DNA of 64,000 nucleotides from Bacteroidia bacterium (GTDB lineage: Bacteria; Bacteroidota; Bacteroidia; M30B66). This document shows, piece by piece, positions 26,934-35,839 of the stretch; position 1 is the first letter of the stretch, and every line of letters starts with the position of its first letter. The stretch spans positions 1-64,000 of the forward strand of contig JAGYKL010000013.1 of the NCBI GenBank assembly GCA_018401705.1, read 5' to 3'. Under the pieces are notes generated by a model. The model searched no databases, was not told the origin of the DNA, and worked only from the letters and a program-made list of their open reading frames with translations. The position numbers and the translations under genes were made by a program.

Positions 26934-26952
26934 TACGTGCATTTACACGTAA
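26934..26952 (-). promoter_or_regulatory. ACGTG-N6-CACGT palindrome upstream of paralogue B
   Basis: Minus strand TTACGTGTAAATGCACGTA. It shares TTACGTGTAAA with the paralogue A site, at the same distance from the promoter within one base. Centred roughly 90 bases upstream of the predicted start, a plausible distal activator site. Confidence 0.55.
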
Positions 26953-27026
26953 AGTTGAATGTGAATTTGAACATATGATTATGTTCATGATTGATAATCA
27001 GCTGGTTGAAACGTTTTTTGTGAAGC

Positions 27027-27692
27027 TTACAACATGTCAAGAAGGTCGTTTCTTACAAGGAAAAGAACCAATCCGGTCTTTGATTTAATTTCAAACTTGT
27101 CAAATACAGATTCTCTATAGCCATCAACAGTTCTTCTGTGCACTCCCATCATAGAAGCTATTTGTTCATAGGTATATTCATCTTGATGGCAAACTAGTTT
27201 TAAGAATTCTCTCTCTCTATCAGTAAGCTGGCTTAAAATTGTTGCTCTTGGGTCTTTAGGTTGATTTTTATATACAGAGGTCAAAGCATCTGCAAGTAAG
27301 TCATTGTGATAGTAGCCTGTTTTAAAAATAGAGTCAAGGGCTTCTCGCAACACAGTGGCGGGAGAATTTTTTTGGATATAGCCGCGTGCCCCCAAACGAA
27401 ATAGTTGCACATGCTTTCCAGTTTCACTATTAAGCGTGAGAATTAAAACAGGGATTTCAATCTCCTTTTTATTCATTTCTTCAAGAACAACATCGCCATT
27501 CATTCCTGGCATTGAGAGATCTAGAATTATCAAGTCTGCTGAAACTCCTTTTTGCAGTGCGGCTAAAAGGTCAATGCCAGAATCAAATTCATATGTTACA
27601 GTGTATGGACCAAGTTTATCAATGAGTTCTCTTAAGCCGTTTCTTACGATTACGTGATCATCAACAAGTATTATAGATTTTTTATCTTTCAT
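27027..27692 (-). CDS. NarL/LuxR-type response regulator
   Basis: 221 residues. The receiver has the acidic pocket VDDH, phospho-acceptor D58 in LDLSMPG and K108 in YIQKNS. The C-terminal LuxR helix-turn-helix reads LTDREREFLKL...YTYEQIASMMGVHRRTVDGY. The ATG at 27692 is preferred to an upstream in-frame TTG. It lies seven bases after the kinase stop, so the two form one operon and surely one phosphorelay. Its targets may be the ACGTG-type palindromes nearby; that is inference. Confidence 0.93.
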   Translation of the reverse strand: MKDKKSIILVDDHVIVRNGLRELIDKLGPYTVTYEFDSGIDLLAALQKGVSADLIILDLSMPGMNGDVVLEEMNKKEIEIPVLILTLNSETGKHVQLFRLGARGYIQKNSPATVLREALDSIFKTGYYHNDLLADALTSVYKNQPKDPRATILSQLTDREREFLKLVCHQDEYTYEQIASMMGVHRRTVDGYRESVFDKFEIKSKTGLVLFLVRNDLLDML

Positions 27693-27699
27693 GTTAGGT

Positions 27700-28470
27700 T
27701 TATGCAAGGTGTAAAGTTACTGTAGTGCCTTTGTTTTCTTCTGATTTAATTGTTAGGTTTAGTTTTGCCAGGGCTGCTCTCTTCTTCATATTTTTTAAAC
27801 CATTTGCCTTTCCTGAATTAATCGTATCATCTAACGAGAACCCTTTCCCATTATCGGTAACTTGAAGCAGAAAATCAGGAGAATTACTTTTCACTGTTAA
27901 TTTAGTTGCTTCAGCATGCTTTATTGTATTATTTATGAGTTCCTGAAAGATTCTAAAACTCATTAGCATTTGATCCTTATCCATATTAGGATACTTAAAG
28001 GTGCCAGGTCTGTATTCTACATCCATGGTAGTAAATCCTGATAATCTATCTACTTCTTCGTTAATTGCATCCTGAAAGGTAAGACCACTCAAATAGTCCA
28101 TATTCATAGATCTACTCAATAACCTTAATTGTCCAGATGCCTGATCAAGTAACTCCTCAAAAGGCTTAAATGATGCAGCAACCTCTGGAGAATCAAGTTT
28201 TCGATTCTCGATTATTAACCGCATGTACGTAAGAGTATGACCAACATGATCGTGCAATTCACGAGATACGTGTGACATAAGTTGTTCTCGAACTTCAAGT
28301 TCTGCATTTCTCAATTCTTTCTCATATATAAGCTCTAATTGTGACATCTTCATTTCCTGACGAAGCCTTTGTCTGTTGGAGATAAAAATTGAAATAATAA
28401 CACTTGCAACCAGTAATAGAATTACTAGTGTTATTACAATTATACCAATATAGAGAGACTCATCATTCAT
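27700..28470 (-). CDS. NarX-type sensor histidine kinase (HisKA_3)
   Basis: 256 residues: one N-terminal transmembrane helix (~7-31), coiled coil, dimerisation/phosphoacceptor domain with H73 in SRELHDHVGHTL, then HATPase with FQELINNTIKHAE (N box), DNGKGF and GLKNMKKRA. There is no sensory domain of its own, so signal input probably comes from the membrane protein encoded just upstream, whose stop overlaps this start by eight bases (ATGAATGA). Confidence 0.93.
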   Translation of the reverse strand: MNDESLYIGIIVITLVILLLVASVIISIFISNRQRLRQEMKMSQLELIYEKELRNAELEVREQLMSHVSRELHDHVGHTLTYMRLIIENRKLDSPEVAASFKPFEELLDQASGQLRLLSRSMNMDYLSGLTFQDAINEEVDRLSGFTTMDVEYRPGTFKYPNMDKDQMLMSFRIFQELINNTIKHAEATKLTVKSNSPDFLLQVTDNGKGFSLDDTINSGKANGLKNMKKRAALAKLNLTIKSEENKGTTVTLHLA

Positions 28471-29098
28471 GGGCTATTGGCGAAAGTTTGTTCTTCCAAA
28501 CAACGATGAAAGCAATTGCTATTAATCCGTATCTAACATACATAAGCGATTTGATAATGTAGTCAAATAGTTCATTGGCCATATCTGTATTTTGTTCAAT
28601 TATCATTTCTCTTCCGATGAAGTATGGTGTTATACCTAAACAATAAATAACATGAGCCATAGCAATAATCATCAATGGATTTTTAGAGAATGATTTATTT
28701 ACTTCAGGATGTATAATATAAATAAGATTCAAACTGGAAATAAATATGAAGCTAACAATGATTAATTTATAATCAAGTTTAAATAAGTTATGTGTGCTTA
28801 AACTTATGATTGTGAATAAAGCATAAATAAGAATTGAGATTCTTATTCCCTTCTTTATTTTCTCTGATTGAAATGAAAAATATACAAGTCCGGATAATAA
28901 TAAGGTTTCAATGATATCATATATATTGTAAATAACCTCATTAGAGGTTCCCTGCTTTGAAAATTGATAGGCTATATAATCAGTAATTAAAGAAATAAAA
29001 ACTTGAAAAATCAGCAATCTATAAGCCCAATTAAGCCTTCCAAACATTGGAAGGCTTAATATTAAGACTATTAGCTGAGCGTATAGTTCTACAGGCAT
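28463..29098 (-). CDS. polytopic membrane protein, likely sensor partner of the kinase
   Basis: 211 residues from the ATG at 29098, with six or seven hydrophobic helices and no long loops. I know this only as a type often found before NarX-like kinases in Bacteroidota. The frame is open further upstream to 29248 and there encodes a cysteine motif (SQLCPTKCG), but that part resembles the tail of a neighbouring secreted protein, so I place the start at 29098. Eight-base overlap with the kinase implies tight co-translation. Confidence 0.75.
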   Translation of the reverse strand: MPVELYAQLIVLILSLPMFGRLNWAYRLLIFQVFISLITDYIAYQFSKQGTSNEVIYNIYDIIETLLLSGLVYFSFQSEKIKKGIRISILIYALFTIISLSTHNLFKLDYKLIIVSFIFISSLNLIYIIHPEVNKSFSKNPLMIIAMAHVIYCLGITPYFIGREMIIEQNTDMANELFDYIIKSLMYVRYGLIAIAFIVVWKNKLSPIAHE

Positions 29099-29168
29099 TA
29101 TATACTCTATAGAATTAATATTTATTGATAGTATATTTATCCATTCGTTTCTCTTAGCTTCTATTTTA

Positions 29169-29248
29169 CCGCATTTTGTTGGACAAAGCTGACTGAAATT
29201 GGCAGATAGAGATGGAAGTCCTCGGCAATTAATTATCTTTATTATCAT
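29169..29248 (-). pseudogene. fragment resembling the C-terminus of the 30189 gene
   Basis: Encodes LSANFSQLCPTKCGKI, against AANMSQLCPTKCGSI at the end of the protein at 30189-31085. The DNA is also alike (CCGCATTTTGTTGG at both places on the plus strand). Either a leftover 3' end of a duplicated gene or a shared short module; no start of its own is convincing. Confidence 0.4.
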
Positions 29249-29299
29249 AATTCATTTTTGGGTGATAGCGTGCTGAAAATAACGTGAGAATAATCAGGA

Positions 29300-30098
29300 T
29301 TATTTTTCAGTTTTTATTAATGCCGATGTCATATAAATATCATTTTCAATATGTGTTTTTATAAATGACTCTAATATATTAATTGGATACATTATTTTGA
29401 GTAGGAGGTATTTTATAAGGATCTTTATAATTTAATTTTTTTTTTTTACCGTTAATGGTAATGGAGCTCAAATAATCTTCCAATTGATTAAAAATATTTG
29501 GCTTTCCTTCATCGGTTTTTCAAATACATTTCAGTTCTGTCAAATTTATATAGTGGTTTGGTGAAATCTCTAACATTTAGACTAAAGTCAATAGCTTCAA
29601 ATATAACTGGAGAACTTTGAAGAATTGGATTTGATTTCAAAATAGTTGGTGCAAATAATATTCTATTTTTGGATCAAGTCGATTGGATTTATTTAGACCA
29701 AAATAGATAACTGAAGCAGAAATTCGTCTGTGGAATTGCATGAAAGGTTTCCATAAATATTTAAAAGACTTTGATTATTTATTTTTTAAAATGACCCATA
29801 ACAAAACTCTCACCATTACACTCAACATCATTCGAATTTAATAATCCCATCGACTTATGGCCTTGGATTCAGAATAAACTGGTATAATTAAATTCTATGC
29901 ATTCAATATCCTGATTGGAATCTGTGTCCAACTTTCACAAATAGCCTTCTCCTTCTTTAGAACTATTTTTTTCTTTAGATGGATTAGATTCCTGATTTTT
30001 AGTATCAATCTTTTCTCACTTCCATTGCAGTTTGTTGCAGAGCTTAATATTAATGAAATTAACATTACTGAAACTGTTTTAAGAACAATGTTTGTCAT
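29300..30098 (-). pseudogene. decayed gene for a probable exported protein
   Basis: Begins with a good signal-like start (MTNIVLKTVSVMLISLILSS, then ATNCNGSEK) and then breaks repeatedly. Continuous, protein-like pieces can be followed through at least five frame changes and two stops: KIDTKNQESNPSKEKN, YLWKPFMQFHRRISASVIYF, NRILFAPTILKSNPILQSS, FEAIDFSLNVRDFTKPLY, TDEGKPNIFNQLEDYLSS, and the end YPINILESFIKTHIEND ... LIKTEK with a stop at 29300. The original length was ~260 residues. I recognise no family. It is flanked by unknown genes of the same strand and looks like a once-functional part of this block. Confidence 0.7.
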
Positions 30099-30102
30099 AT
30101 TT

Positions 30103-30129
30103 ATTGGGTTTATTGGGTTTATTGGGTTT
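30103..30129. repeat. three tandem copies of ATTGGGTTT
   Basis: Exact nine-base tandem repeat, ending five bases before the start codon of the decayed gene, so it lies in that gene's leader. Confidence 0.85.
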
Positions 30130-30188
30130 AAAATTTAAAGTAAGTTTTTGATTTTCAAATATTTTACTCAATCAAGATTAATTTATTC

Positions 30189-31085
30189 TTAATTCTTTAT
30201 CCTGCATTTATCTTCAACAATGTTTACAATTATACTTCCGCATTTTGTTGGGCATAATTGTGACATGTTGGCTGCATTGCCCGAGAAGATTCCTTGTCCG
30301 GGAGGAGGCGGTTCTGATAGTGGAGGGAAAGTAGATATTGTGATGCAATGACGTAATGATCCTGTCTCAGTGCGTACGCCTGAGTTAAAATATAAAAAGG
30401 AGGCATTTCCATTATCTTTTACCAGGCTATGCACTACATTGGTTGGAAATAGAACCGAACCCGGATCACATCTTCCTTTATTTCTGCAATCAAGATCAAA
30501 GTTCCTTTCCCCAACTAATCTTCTGTCAATTTTAATATAAGACACGTAATTCATCCAGAATTGCATCGCTTCCAGTCTTTTGCTTTCATTTCCAATTATG
30601 TTAACAAGGTCTCCCTGATCATTAACTTCGTACAATGCTGTAGTGTTTCTGCCCATGAACGACTTAACATCCATTTCCGTCGGACTAACATCCATGTAAT
30701 AGTCACCACCACCAATTGCGATAGGTTCGCCAAGTGAGGCTTTCGTGAAGTAAAGTTTTATCTGTTTTTTGTCAATATCTAAACCATAAAATACTTTAAG
30801 TGCCGGCACATAACCTCCATCACAATCCTCAGTGAAAGTTGTTAAAATTTGAGATGAACGAACTTTGGTGTATTGAGTGCCGTTAAATTTTGACTCAACT
30901 TTGTCCTTTTCAATAGTAATATCTTTTGTGAATTTTGTCGACTGCGAATTCATATCTCTAACCAAAAGAAAGTGGTTGGATTGTTCGATTTGATATGGGC
31001 AATCCTCCTTGCTTTGTGCAAAGAGTCTGTTTTTACCAAGATTGGGTAAAAGAATAATAGAGATTAGAAGTAGTAGATTTTTCAT
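30189..31085 (-). CDS. secreted protein of unknown family with C-terminal CPTKCG motif
   Basis: About 298 residues from the ATG at 31085, which starts the signal peptide MKNLLLLISIILLPNLGKN. The alternative ATG at 31109 lies inside the likely -7 box (31107-31114). Paired cysteines (EDCPYQ, EDCDGG, LDCRNKGRCDPG) suggest a disulfide-containing exported domain. A proline-rich linker (PPLSEPPPPGQG) leads to SQLCPTKCG and a short tail. No T9SS sorting domain and no known enzyme motif. Upstream is a TTCACGTG...CACGTGAA palindrome, tying it to the membrane paralogues. Confidence 0.72.
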   Translation of the reverse strand: MKNLLLLISIILLPNLGKNRLFAQSKEDCPYQIEQSNHFLLVRDMNSQSTKFTKDITIEKDKVESKFNGTQYTKVRSSQILTTFTEDCDGGYVPALKVFYGLDIDKKQIKLYFTKASLGEPIAIGGGDYYMDVSPTEMDVKSFMGRNTTALYEVNDQGDLVNIIGNESKRLEAMQFWMNYVSYIKIDRRLVGERNFDLDCRNKGRCDPGSVLFPTNVVHSLVKDNGNASFLYFNSGVRTETGSLRHCITISTFPPLSEPPPPGQGIFSGNAANMSQLCPTKCGSIIVNIVEDKCRIKN

Positions 31086-31106
31086 AATAAAGGTTAGATT
31101 TATACG

Positions 31107-31114
31107 CAAAGATT
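31107..31114 (-). promoter_or_regulatory. candidate -7 box AATCTTTG
   Basis: Seven of eight to TAnnTTTG, giving a leader of about 15 bases for the gene starting at 31085. Confidence 0.4.
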
Positions 31115-31145
31115 GGTGTAATATATAAATTATTTCAGCAGTTTA

Positions 31146-31168
31146 TTCACGTGGCATCAACACGTGAA
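31146..31168 (-). promoter_or_regulatory. TTCACGTG-N7-CACGTGAA inverted repeat
   Basis: Perfect eight-base arms with a seven-base spacer. The right arm continues on the minus strand as GGGGGTGTTTTTCACGTG, matching the GGGTGTTTTACACGT form found at 24350 and 44055. Sits about 30 bases upstream of the -7 box. Confidence 0.55.
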
Positions 31169-31280
31169 AAACACCCCCTTTGCAAATCATCGAAATAGTT
31201 ATGAAAAACTCGAAGTATACACTTTAAGCCGCAATTGTCATCAAATCAATTGTTTGTTTTGGCAAATGAAAGGCTCGAAG

Positions 31281-32657
31281 TTATATTTTAGGCATCTCAA
31301 TGCCTCGTAAGTTTCTATATAGCTTCAAAGCGTATATATCCGTCATGCCTGACGCAAAATCTATAATATTCATTACTTTTTCATAAGCACTTGCATCTTC
31401 CGAAAAATGATATTGAGATGGAAGAATGGCCAAAATATTATTATGCCTCAGGTTTCTGTCACTGGCATTTGTTAAAGCAGCATCCACAAAATCTTCTAAC
31501 AAGCCGCCCATTATTCTGTATCCAGCAAGCTCAATTTTAATCACGCTTGAATAATTATAAATATGCTTTACTGATTCAGCAGATATTTCTTTCATTACAT
31601 CTTTAACCTCTTTTTTGAATGAGATAAGATCAGAATTGAAAGTTCCATTAAGGATTTCTTGAGCATTGTCCTCAAAAACCTGAACACAGATTAAAGCTAA
31701 GGCATTAATTGATTTTGCTCTCAGATAGGCAATTTTTTCATTCTCATCTTGCACTAAATTTAAGAGCTTATCTATTCGAGCTTCACTTTCGCTTGGATTT
31801 AGGAGTATAATTTGCTTTAATAGATGAACAACCTTCTCTGTAGAAAAAATCCCTAATCTGTGCGCATCTTCAAGGTCTATAATAGAGTAGCAAATATCAT
31901 CAGCTGCTTCAACCAGATAAACGAAGGGATGCCTTTTGAAAATTAGATAAGATTCATTCTTATCCTCATGCATGTTTAATTTAGACGTAACTTCCTTAAA
32001 AACGCTTTCATCAGACTGGAAAAATCCATATTTAGCTCTGTGTTTTGGACCTTTCTTCCCTTGCTTAGCAAGACTCTCACAAGGATACTTAATAATCGCA
32101 CCTAAAGTAGAATAGGTAAGTCGAAAGCCTCCATCAAATCTCCCTGAAAATTGTTTTGTAAGCAAACGAAGTGCATTTGCATTCCCTTCAAAATTGACTA
32201 AATCAGCCCATTGGGCATCAGTAAATTGCGACTTGAACCCGAGTTCATTTTGCCTGTCTTTAAAGAATTGAGAAATAGCTTCCTCTCCAGAATGGCCGAA
32301 TGCAGGATTCCCTAAATCATGAGCTAAACAAGCCGAAGAGATCACATGCTTAAGATGATATTTGTAAAATTCAACTGAAGTGATGTTTTGAGAAACCTCA
32401 GGTAATTCAGCTACTTTTCTACCAACCATTTCTCCTAAAGACCTTCCAACACTAGCAACTTCAAGAGAGTGAGTTAATCTATTATGAACAAATTTTTCTT
32501 CGGGCAATGGAAATACCTGTGTTTTGTTTTGTAGCCTCCTAAATGCACTTGAAAATATTATTCTATCCCAATCTCTCTCATATTCAGTTCTTGAAGTATG
32601 TTCTGAACTCACAATCCCAAACCTTTCCCCTGAGAAACAATTATTCCAAGTCATCAT
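31281..32657 (-). CDS. dgt: deoxyguanosinetriphosphate triphosphohydrolase (dGTPase)
   Basis: HD-domain enzyme hydrolysing dNTPs to nucleoside and triphosphate. The N-terminus has the family motif RDRxRI...FRRLQNKTQV in the form WDRIIFSSAFRRLQNKTQVF. Metal ligands follow in HNRLTHSLEVA, AHDLGNPAFGHSGEEA and VEAADDICYSIIDLEDA. 458 residues matches the dGTPase type. Monocistronic. Confidence 0.94.
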   Translation of the reverse strand: MMTWNNCFSGERFGIVSSEHTSRTEYERDWDRIIFSSAFRRLQNKTQVFPLPEEKFVHNRLTHSLEVASVGRSLGEMVGRKVAELPEVSQNITSVEFYKYHLKHVISSACLAHDLGNPAFGHSGEEAISQFFKDRQNELGFKSQFTDAQWADLVNFEGNANALRLLTKQFSGRFDGGFRLTYSTLGAIIKYPCESLAKQGKKGPKHRAKYGFFQSDESVFKEVTSKLNMHEDKNESYLIFKRHPFVYLVEAADDICYSIIDLEDAHRLGIFSTEKVVHLLKQIILLNPSESEARIDKLLNLVQDENEKIAYLRAKSINALALICVQVFEDNAQEILNGTFNSDLISFKKEVKDVMKEISAESVKHIYNYSSVIKIELAGYRIMGGLLEDFVDAALTNASDRNLRHNNILAILPSQYHFSEDASAYEKVMNIIDFASGMTDIYALKLYRNLRGIEMPKI

Positions 32658-32744
32658 GATTCTTAAGCATTAATATACTTGCGAAAATAGACAAATGAAT
32701 ATTATGTCTATTGCCTAACTGTTCATTCAAGAGTGGGTTTTATG

Positions 32745-32752
32745 TACTTTTG
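32745..32752 (+). promoter_or_regulatory. -7 box TACTTTTG directly before the start codon
   Basis: Perfect TAnnTTTG ending four bases before the ATG at 32757, which would give a leaderless or nearly leaderless mRNA. Confidence 0.45.
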
Positions 32753-32756
32753 AAAT

Positions 32757-35700
32757 ATGCCAAAGAGTATTGCCCTCTTATTAGCTTTTATTTTATCTAT
32801 TGCTTCGCTTTTCTCTCAGCAGATAAACTGGATTGAAATAGATAGAGAAGGAGGACCTTTGAATCAGCCTGTTTACTCAATTAAACAAGATTCAAATGAT
32901 TTTATTTGGCTTGGTACAGGCTCTGGCTTGTATAGATTTGATGGAAAGAGCTATAAACGCTGGAAGGGTAATTTGAACTCTAGAAAATTTCCTGGTATTA
33001 CTGTGAGTAAAATGGAAATTGTGGGGGATTTTCTTTGGATGCTAGTCGACAGATATTTACTCGTTAAATTCAATACCAAAACTTTTGATTATTCTATTGT
33101 TTACAAAACAGATTTAAATATTGAGGGTCGATTTGAGCAAATGTGTTTGGATGATAGGGGAAATATCATCGTTTCAACAAAACTGAATCGAATAATATGG
33201 CTTAATACTATCTCAGATCAAGTTATAAGAAGGCATGACTTTATTAAAAATAGATATTTAATACAAAGTATGCATTGGCAAAACAATTTATTGGTGCTAG
33301 GTACAAGAAGTAAAAGCATTTGCCTTATAAATGAAAGTGGTAAAATCTGGATGATGGAATCAAGTAAGGTGTTTCCGTATCCAGGATATAGTGTTGAACA
33401 TATTATTAGATATAATGATTCTACTGCATTATTCTGCTCTTGGGATAATGCAATACATCTCTTCCATTTAAATAATTACAGAACAACTTCGTTTGTTTTT
33501 GACAGTCATCAAGAAATAAAATTTGATGCTGAAGAGGGCACGTATTTGTGCAGAATAAGCGATACTGAATTTTGGCTAGGTACTAAAAGCTCAGGGATAT
33601 ACTCCTTCGATTCTAAGTTTAGTGCTTTCAATAAGATATATGGTGGGAATTTTATCGGAAATAAAGTTTTTTGCATTTTTAAGGACAATCAAGGAAGAGT
33701 TTGGGTTGGAACTGATGAAGGAGTAAATCTATTTGATCCAAATTACAATTACTTTAAAACATCATACCTCAAATCTGATATTGGTGCAGGAGAAATTGAT
33801 ATTTACGATCTAAAGTATAGGGGCGATACTTTTCTTTTAGGGACCAATTTAGGGTTACTATTAACCGAAGAAAACGGGACTATATTAAAGAATTACTCAA
33901 CTAATATGAGTGAAGGAGATCCATCAGTCTATTCTTTAATCTGGGATTCAATCAATAATGTGTATTTTGGAAATTCAAAATCATTATATAAAGTTAATCT
34001 TAAAACAGATGGAATTAGTTCGGCATTTCCTAAATACAAACACAATATAGAAAGTACTGCTTATAATCCTTTGAATCTTCTTTCTACCAAAGTATCTTTA
34101 GCTATCAAAACATCTTTTAATGATTATGAGAAGATTTTCATTGCTTGCCCAGGCTACGGCGTATTTTCATATTCAATTTCTGATGGAGATTATTTTGCTG
34201 GTGCTGCTTTTCATGAATCAGAATATGGAGCTTTTGTAAAGTCTATTTATTTTGATAAGAATCATAAAATGTGGATTGCAGATGAAGAAAAAGGTATTTA
34301 TGAAGATTTAGAAGCAAAAATAGACTCCCAATCATATGCGGAATTAAACAGACTTGGCGATACTATTGGATACGCAAAGGGAGAAGTTAGGTTCTTTGGT
34401 GCAAAACGAAGATGGCATAATGATGGAATATCAGGCCTTACAAGTAATTTCATTAGTTTTATTTTTCCAAGAGATGATGGCACATTTTGGGTTGGTACAA
34501 AAGGAAGTGGTTTGTTTTATTTTAATCCGAGACTTAAAAAGGCATTTTTTAATATAACAAGCAAAATCGAAAACCCCGTCTCCGTTTACGAAGATAAGAA
34601 GCATAGACTTTGGGTTATTGATGATGGTCAGCTGTTTATGTTAAATTTAAAAAAGGGCTTATATCATTCTTTTGGCAAAGAATATGGATTACCCGCCTTT
34701 GATATTCATTCTCAGTTTTATGTAATCGATTCAACATCTGTTGCAATAACTGCCGGAAATAAAATTATACGATTTAATCCTTGGGAAACCGAAGTAAATA
34801 AGAGTAAATATAAATTTCATTTAGTAGGTCTAAATACAATTGATAATAATTATGACTCCTTAATACTAAAGTCGCAAATTGAATTTAATGAATCTGAGAA
34901 TGGGATTTCTTTTACTTGTGCTGTTTTGGACTATTCGGATGTAGGCGAAATTGTTTATTCTTATCTTTTAGATGGATATAATAACCAATGGATTAATAAT
35001 GGATCAAACAGCACAATTACGTTTTCTAAATTGCCACCAGGGAACTATAATCTAAAAATCAAAGCTCAAACTGAATTTGGATTCTATTTATCCGATATCT
35101 TCGAGTTTCCTGTTGTTGTAAAGCCAAATTGGTATAATACATTGGTTTTTAAAATCTCATTGCTGCTATTGCTCTTTGTTATTTTATTTGTAGGTTATCG
35201 AATTAGACTAATGCAGATATTAAGATTACAAAAGATACGGGACAAAATTGCAAGAGATTTGCATGATGATATAGGAAGTGCCTTAGGTGCAATTAATTTA
35301 TATACAAATGCGGCACAAGCAAACCTAAAGAAGGGCAATGGTATTAAAGCTTCTGAAATTCTTGAAAAGATAGGTTCTAATTCAAGAGAAATGTCTCAGC
35401 ACATGAGCGATATTATCTGGGCTGTGAATCCTAATAATGATGAATTGGATCATCTTATAAATAGAATTGAAAAATATTTTAAGGAAGTATTAGCTGATTC
35501 TCATATTAATTTCAAAATGACCTTTGATTCAAAAGTCGCAGCTATTACTTTGGAAATGGCCGAGCGCAGAAATATTTATCTCATTCTTAAAGAATGTCTG
35601 CATAACTCAATTAAATACTCAGAATGTGAAGAAATACAAATTGATTTTAAATTTCAAGATAATAAATTGCATTTGCGATTTCATGATAATGGAAGAGGAT

Positions 35701-35834
35701 TTAATCAAGATATTATAAATCCTTTTAATGGCAATGGCTTCAGAAATATGAAAATAAGAGCCGAAGAAATAAATGGTAAACTAATACTCAATTCTGTAAT
35801 AAATCAAGGAACAACAATTGAGTTAATTCTATAG
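32757..35834 (+). CDS. two-component sensor kinase with extracytoplasmic propeller (Reg_prop/Y_Y_Y)
   Basis: 1025 residues. Signal peptide (~1-20), then ligand-sensing beta-propellers with repeated LGTGSGLYRFDG, VWVGTDEGVNLFDP and FWVGTKGSGLFYFNP units, a Y_Y_Y-like Ig domain (ending ~residue 785), one transmembrane helix (~798-815), then HisKA_3 with IARDLHDDIGSALGA and an HATPase with LKECLHNSIKYSE and HDNGRGF. Topology resembles the one-protein sensors of hybrid systems but lacks the fused receiver and AraC domain. Its partner regulator starts six bases downstream. The signal is unknown. Confidence 0.9.
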   Translation: MPKSIALLLAFILSIASLFSQQINWIEIDREGGPLNQPVYSIKQDSNDFIWLGTGSGLYRFDGKSYKRWKGNLNSRKFPGITVSKMEIVGDFLWMLVDRYLLVKFNTKTFDYSIVYKTDLNIEGRFEQMCLDDRGNIIVSTKLNRIIWLNTISDQVIRRHDFIKNRYLIQSMHWQNNLLVLGTRSKSICLINESGKIWMMESSKVFPYPGYSVEHIIRYNDSTALFCSWDNAIHLFHLNNYRTTSFVFDSHQEIKFDAEEGTYLCRISDTEFWLGTKSSGIYSFDSKFSAFNKIYGGNFIGNKVFCIFKDNQGRVWVGTDEGVNLFDPNYNYFKTSYLKSDIGAGEIDIYDLKYRGDTFLLGTNLGLLLTEENGTILKNYSTNMSEGDPSVYSLIWDSINNVYFGNSKSLYKVNLKTDGISSAFPKYKHNIESTAYNPLNLLSTKVSLAIKTSFNDYEKIFIACPGYGVFSYSISDGDYFAGAAFHESEYGAFVKSIYFDKNHKMWIADEEKGIYEDLEAKIDSQSYAELNRLGDTIGYAKGEVRFFGAKRRWHNDGISGLTSNFISFIFPRDDGTFWVGTKGSGLFYFNPRLKKAFFNITSKIENPVSVYEDKKHRLWVIDDGQLFMLNLKKGLYHSFGKEYGLPAFDIHSQFYVIDSTSVAITAGNKIIRFNPWETEVNKSKYKFHLVGLNTIDNNYDSLILKSQIEFNESENGISFTCAVLDYSDVGEIVYSYLLDGYNNQWINNGSNSTITFSKLPPGNYNLKIKAQTEFGFYLSDIFEFPVVVKPNWYNTLVFKISLLLLLFVILFVGYRIRLMQILRLQKIRDKIARDLHDDIGSALGAINLYTNAAQANLKKGNGIKASEILEKIGSNSREMSQHMSDIIWAVNPNNDELDHLINRIEKYFKEVLADSHINFKMTFDSKVAAITLEMAERRNIYLILKECLHNSIKYSECEEIQIDFKFQDNKLHLRFHDNGRGFNQDIINPFNGNGFRNMKIRAEEINGKLILNSVINQGTTIELIL

Positions 35835-35839
35835 ATATT

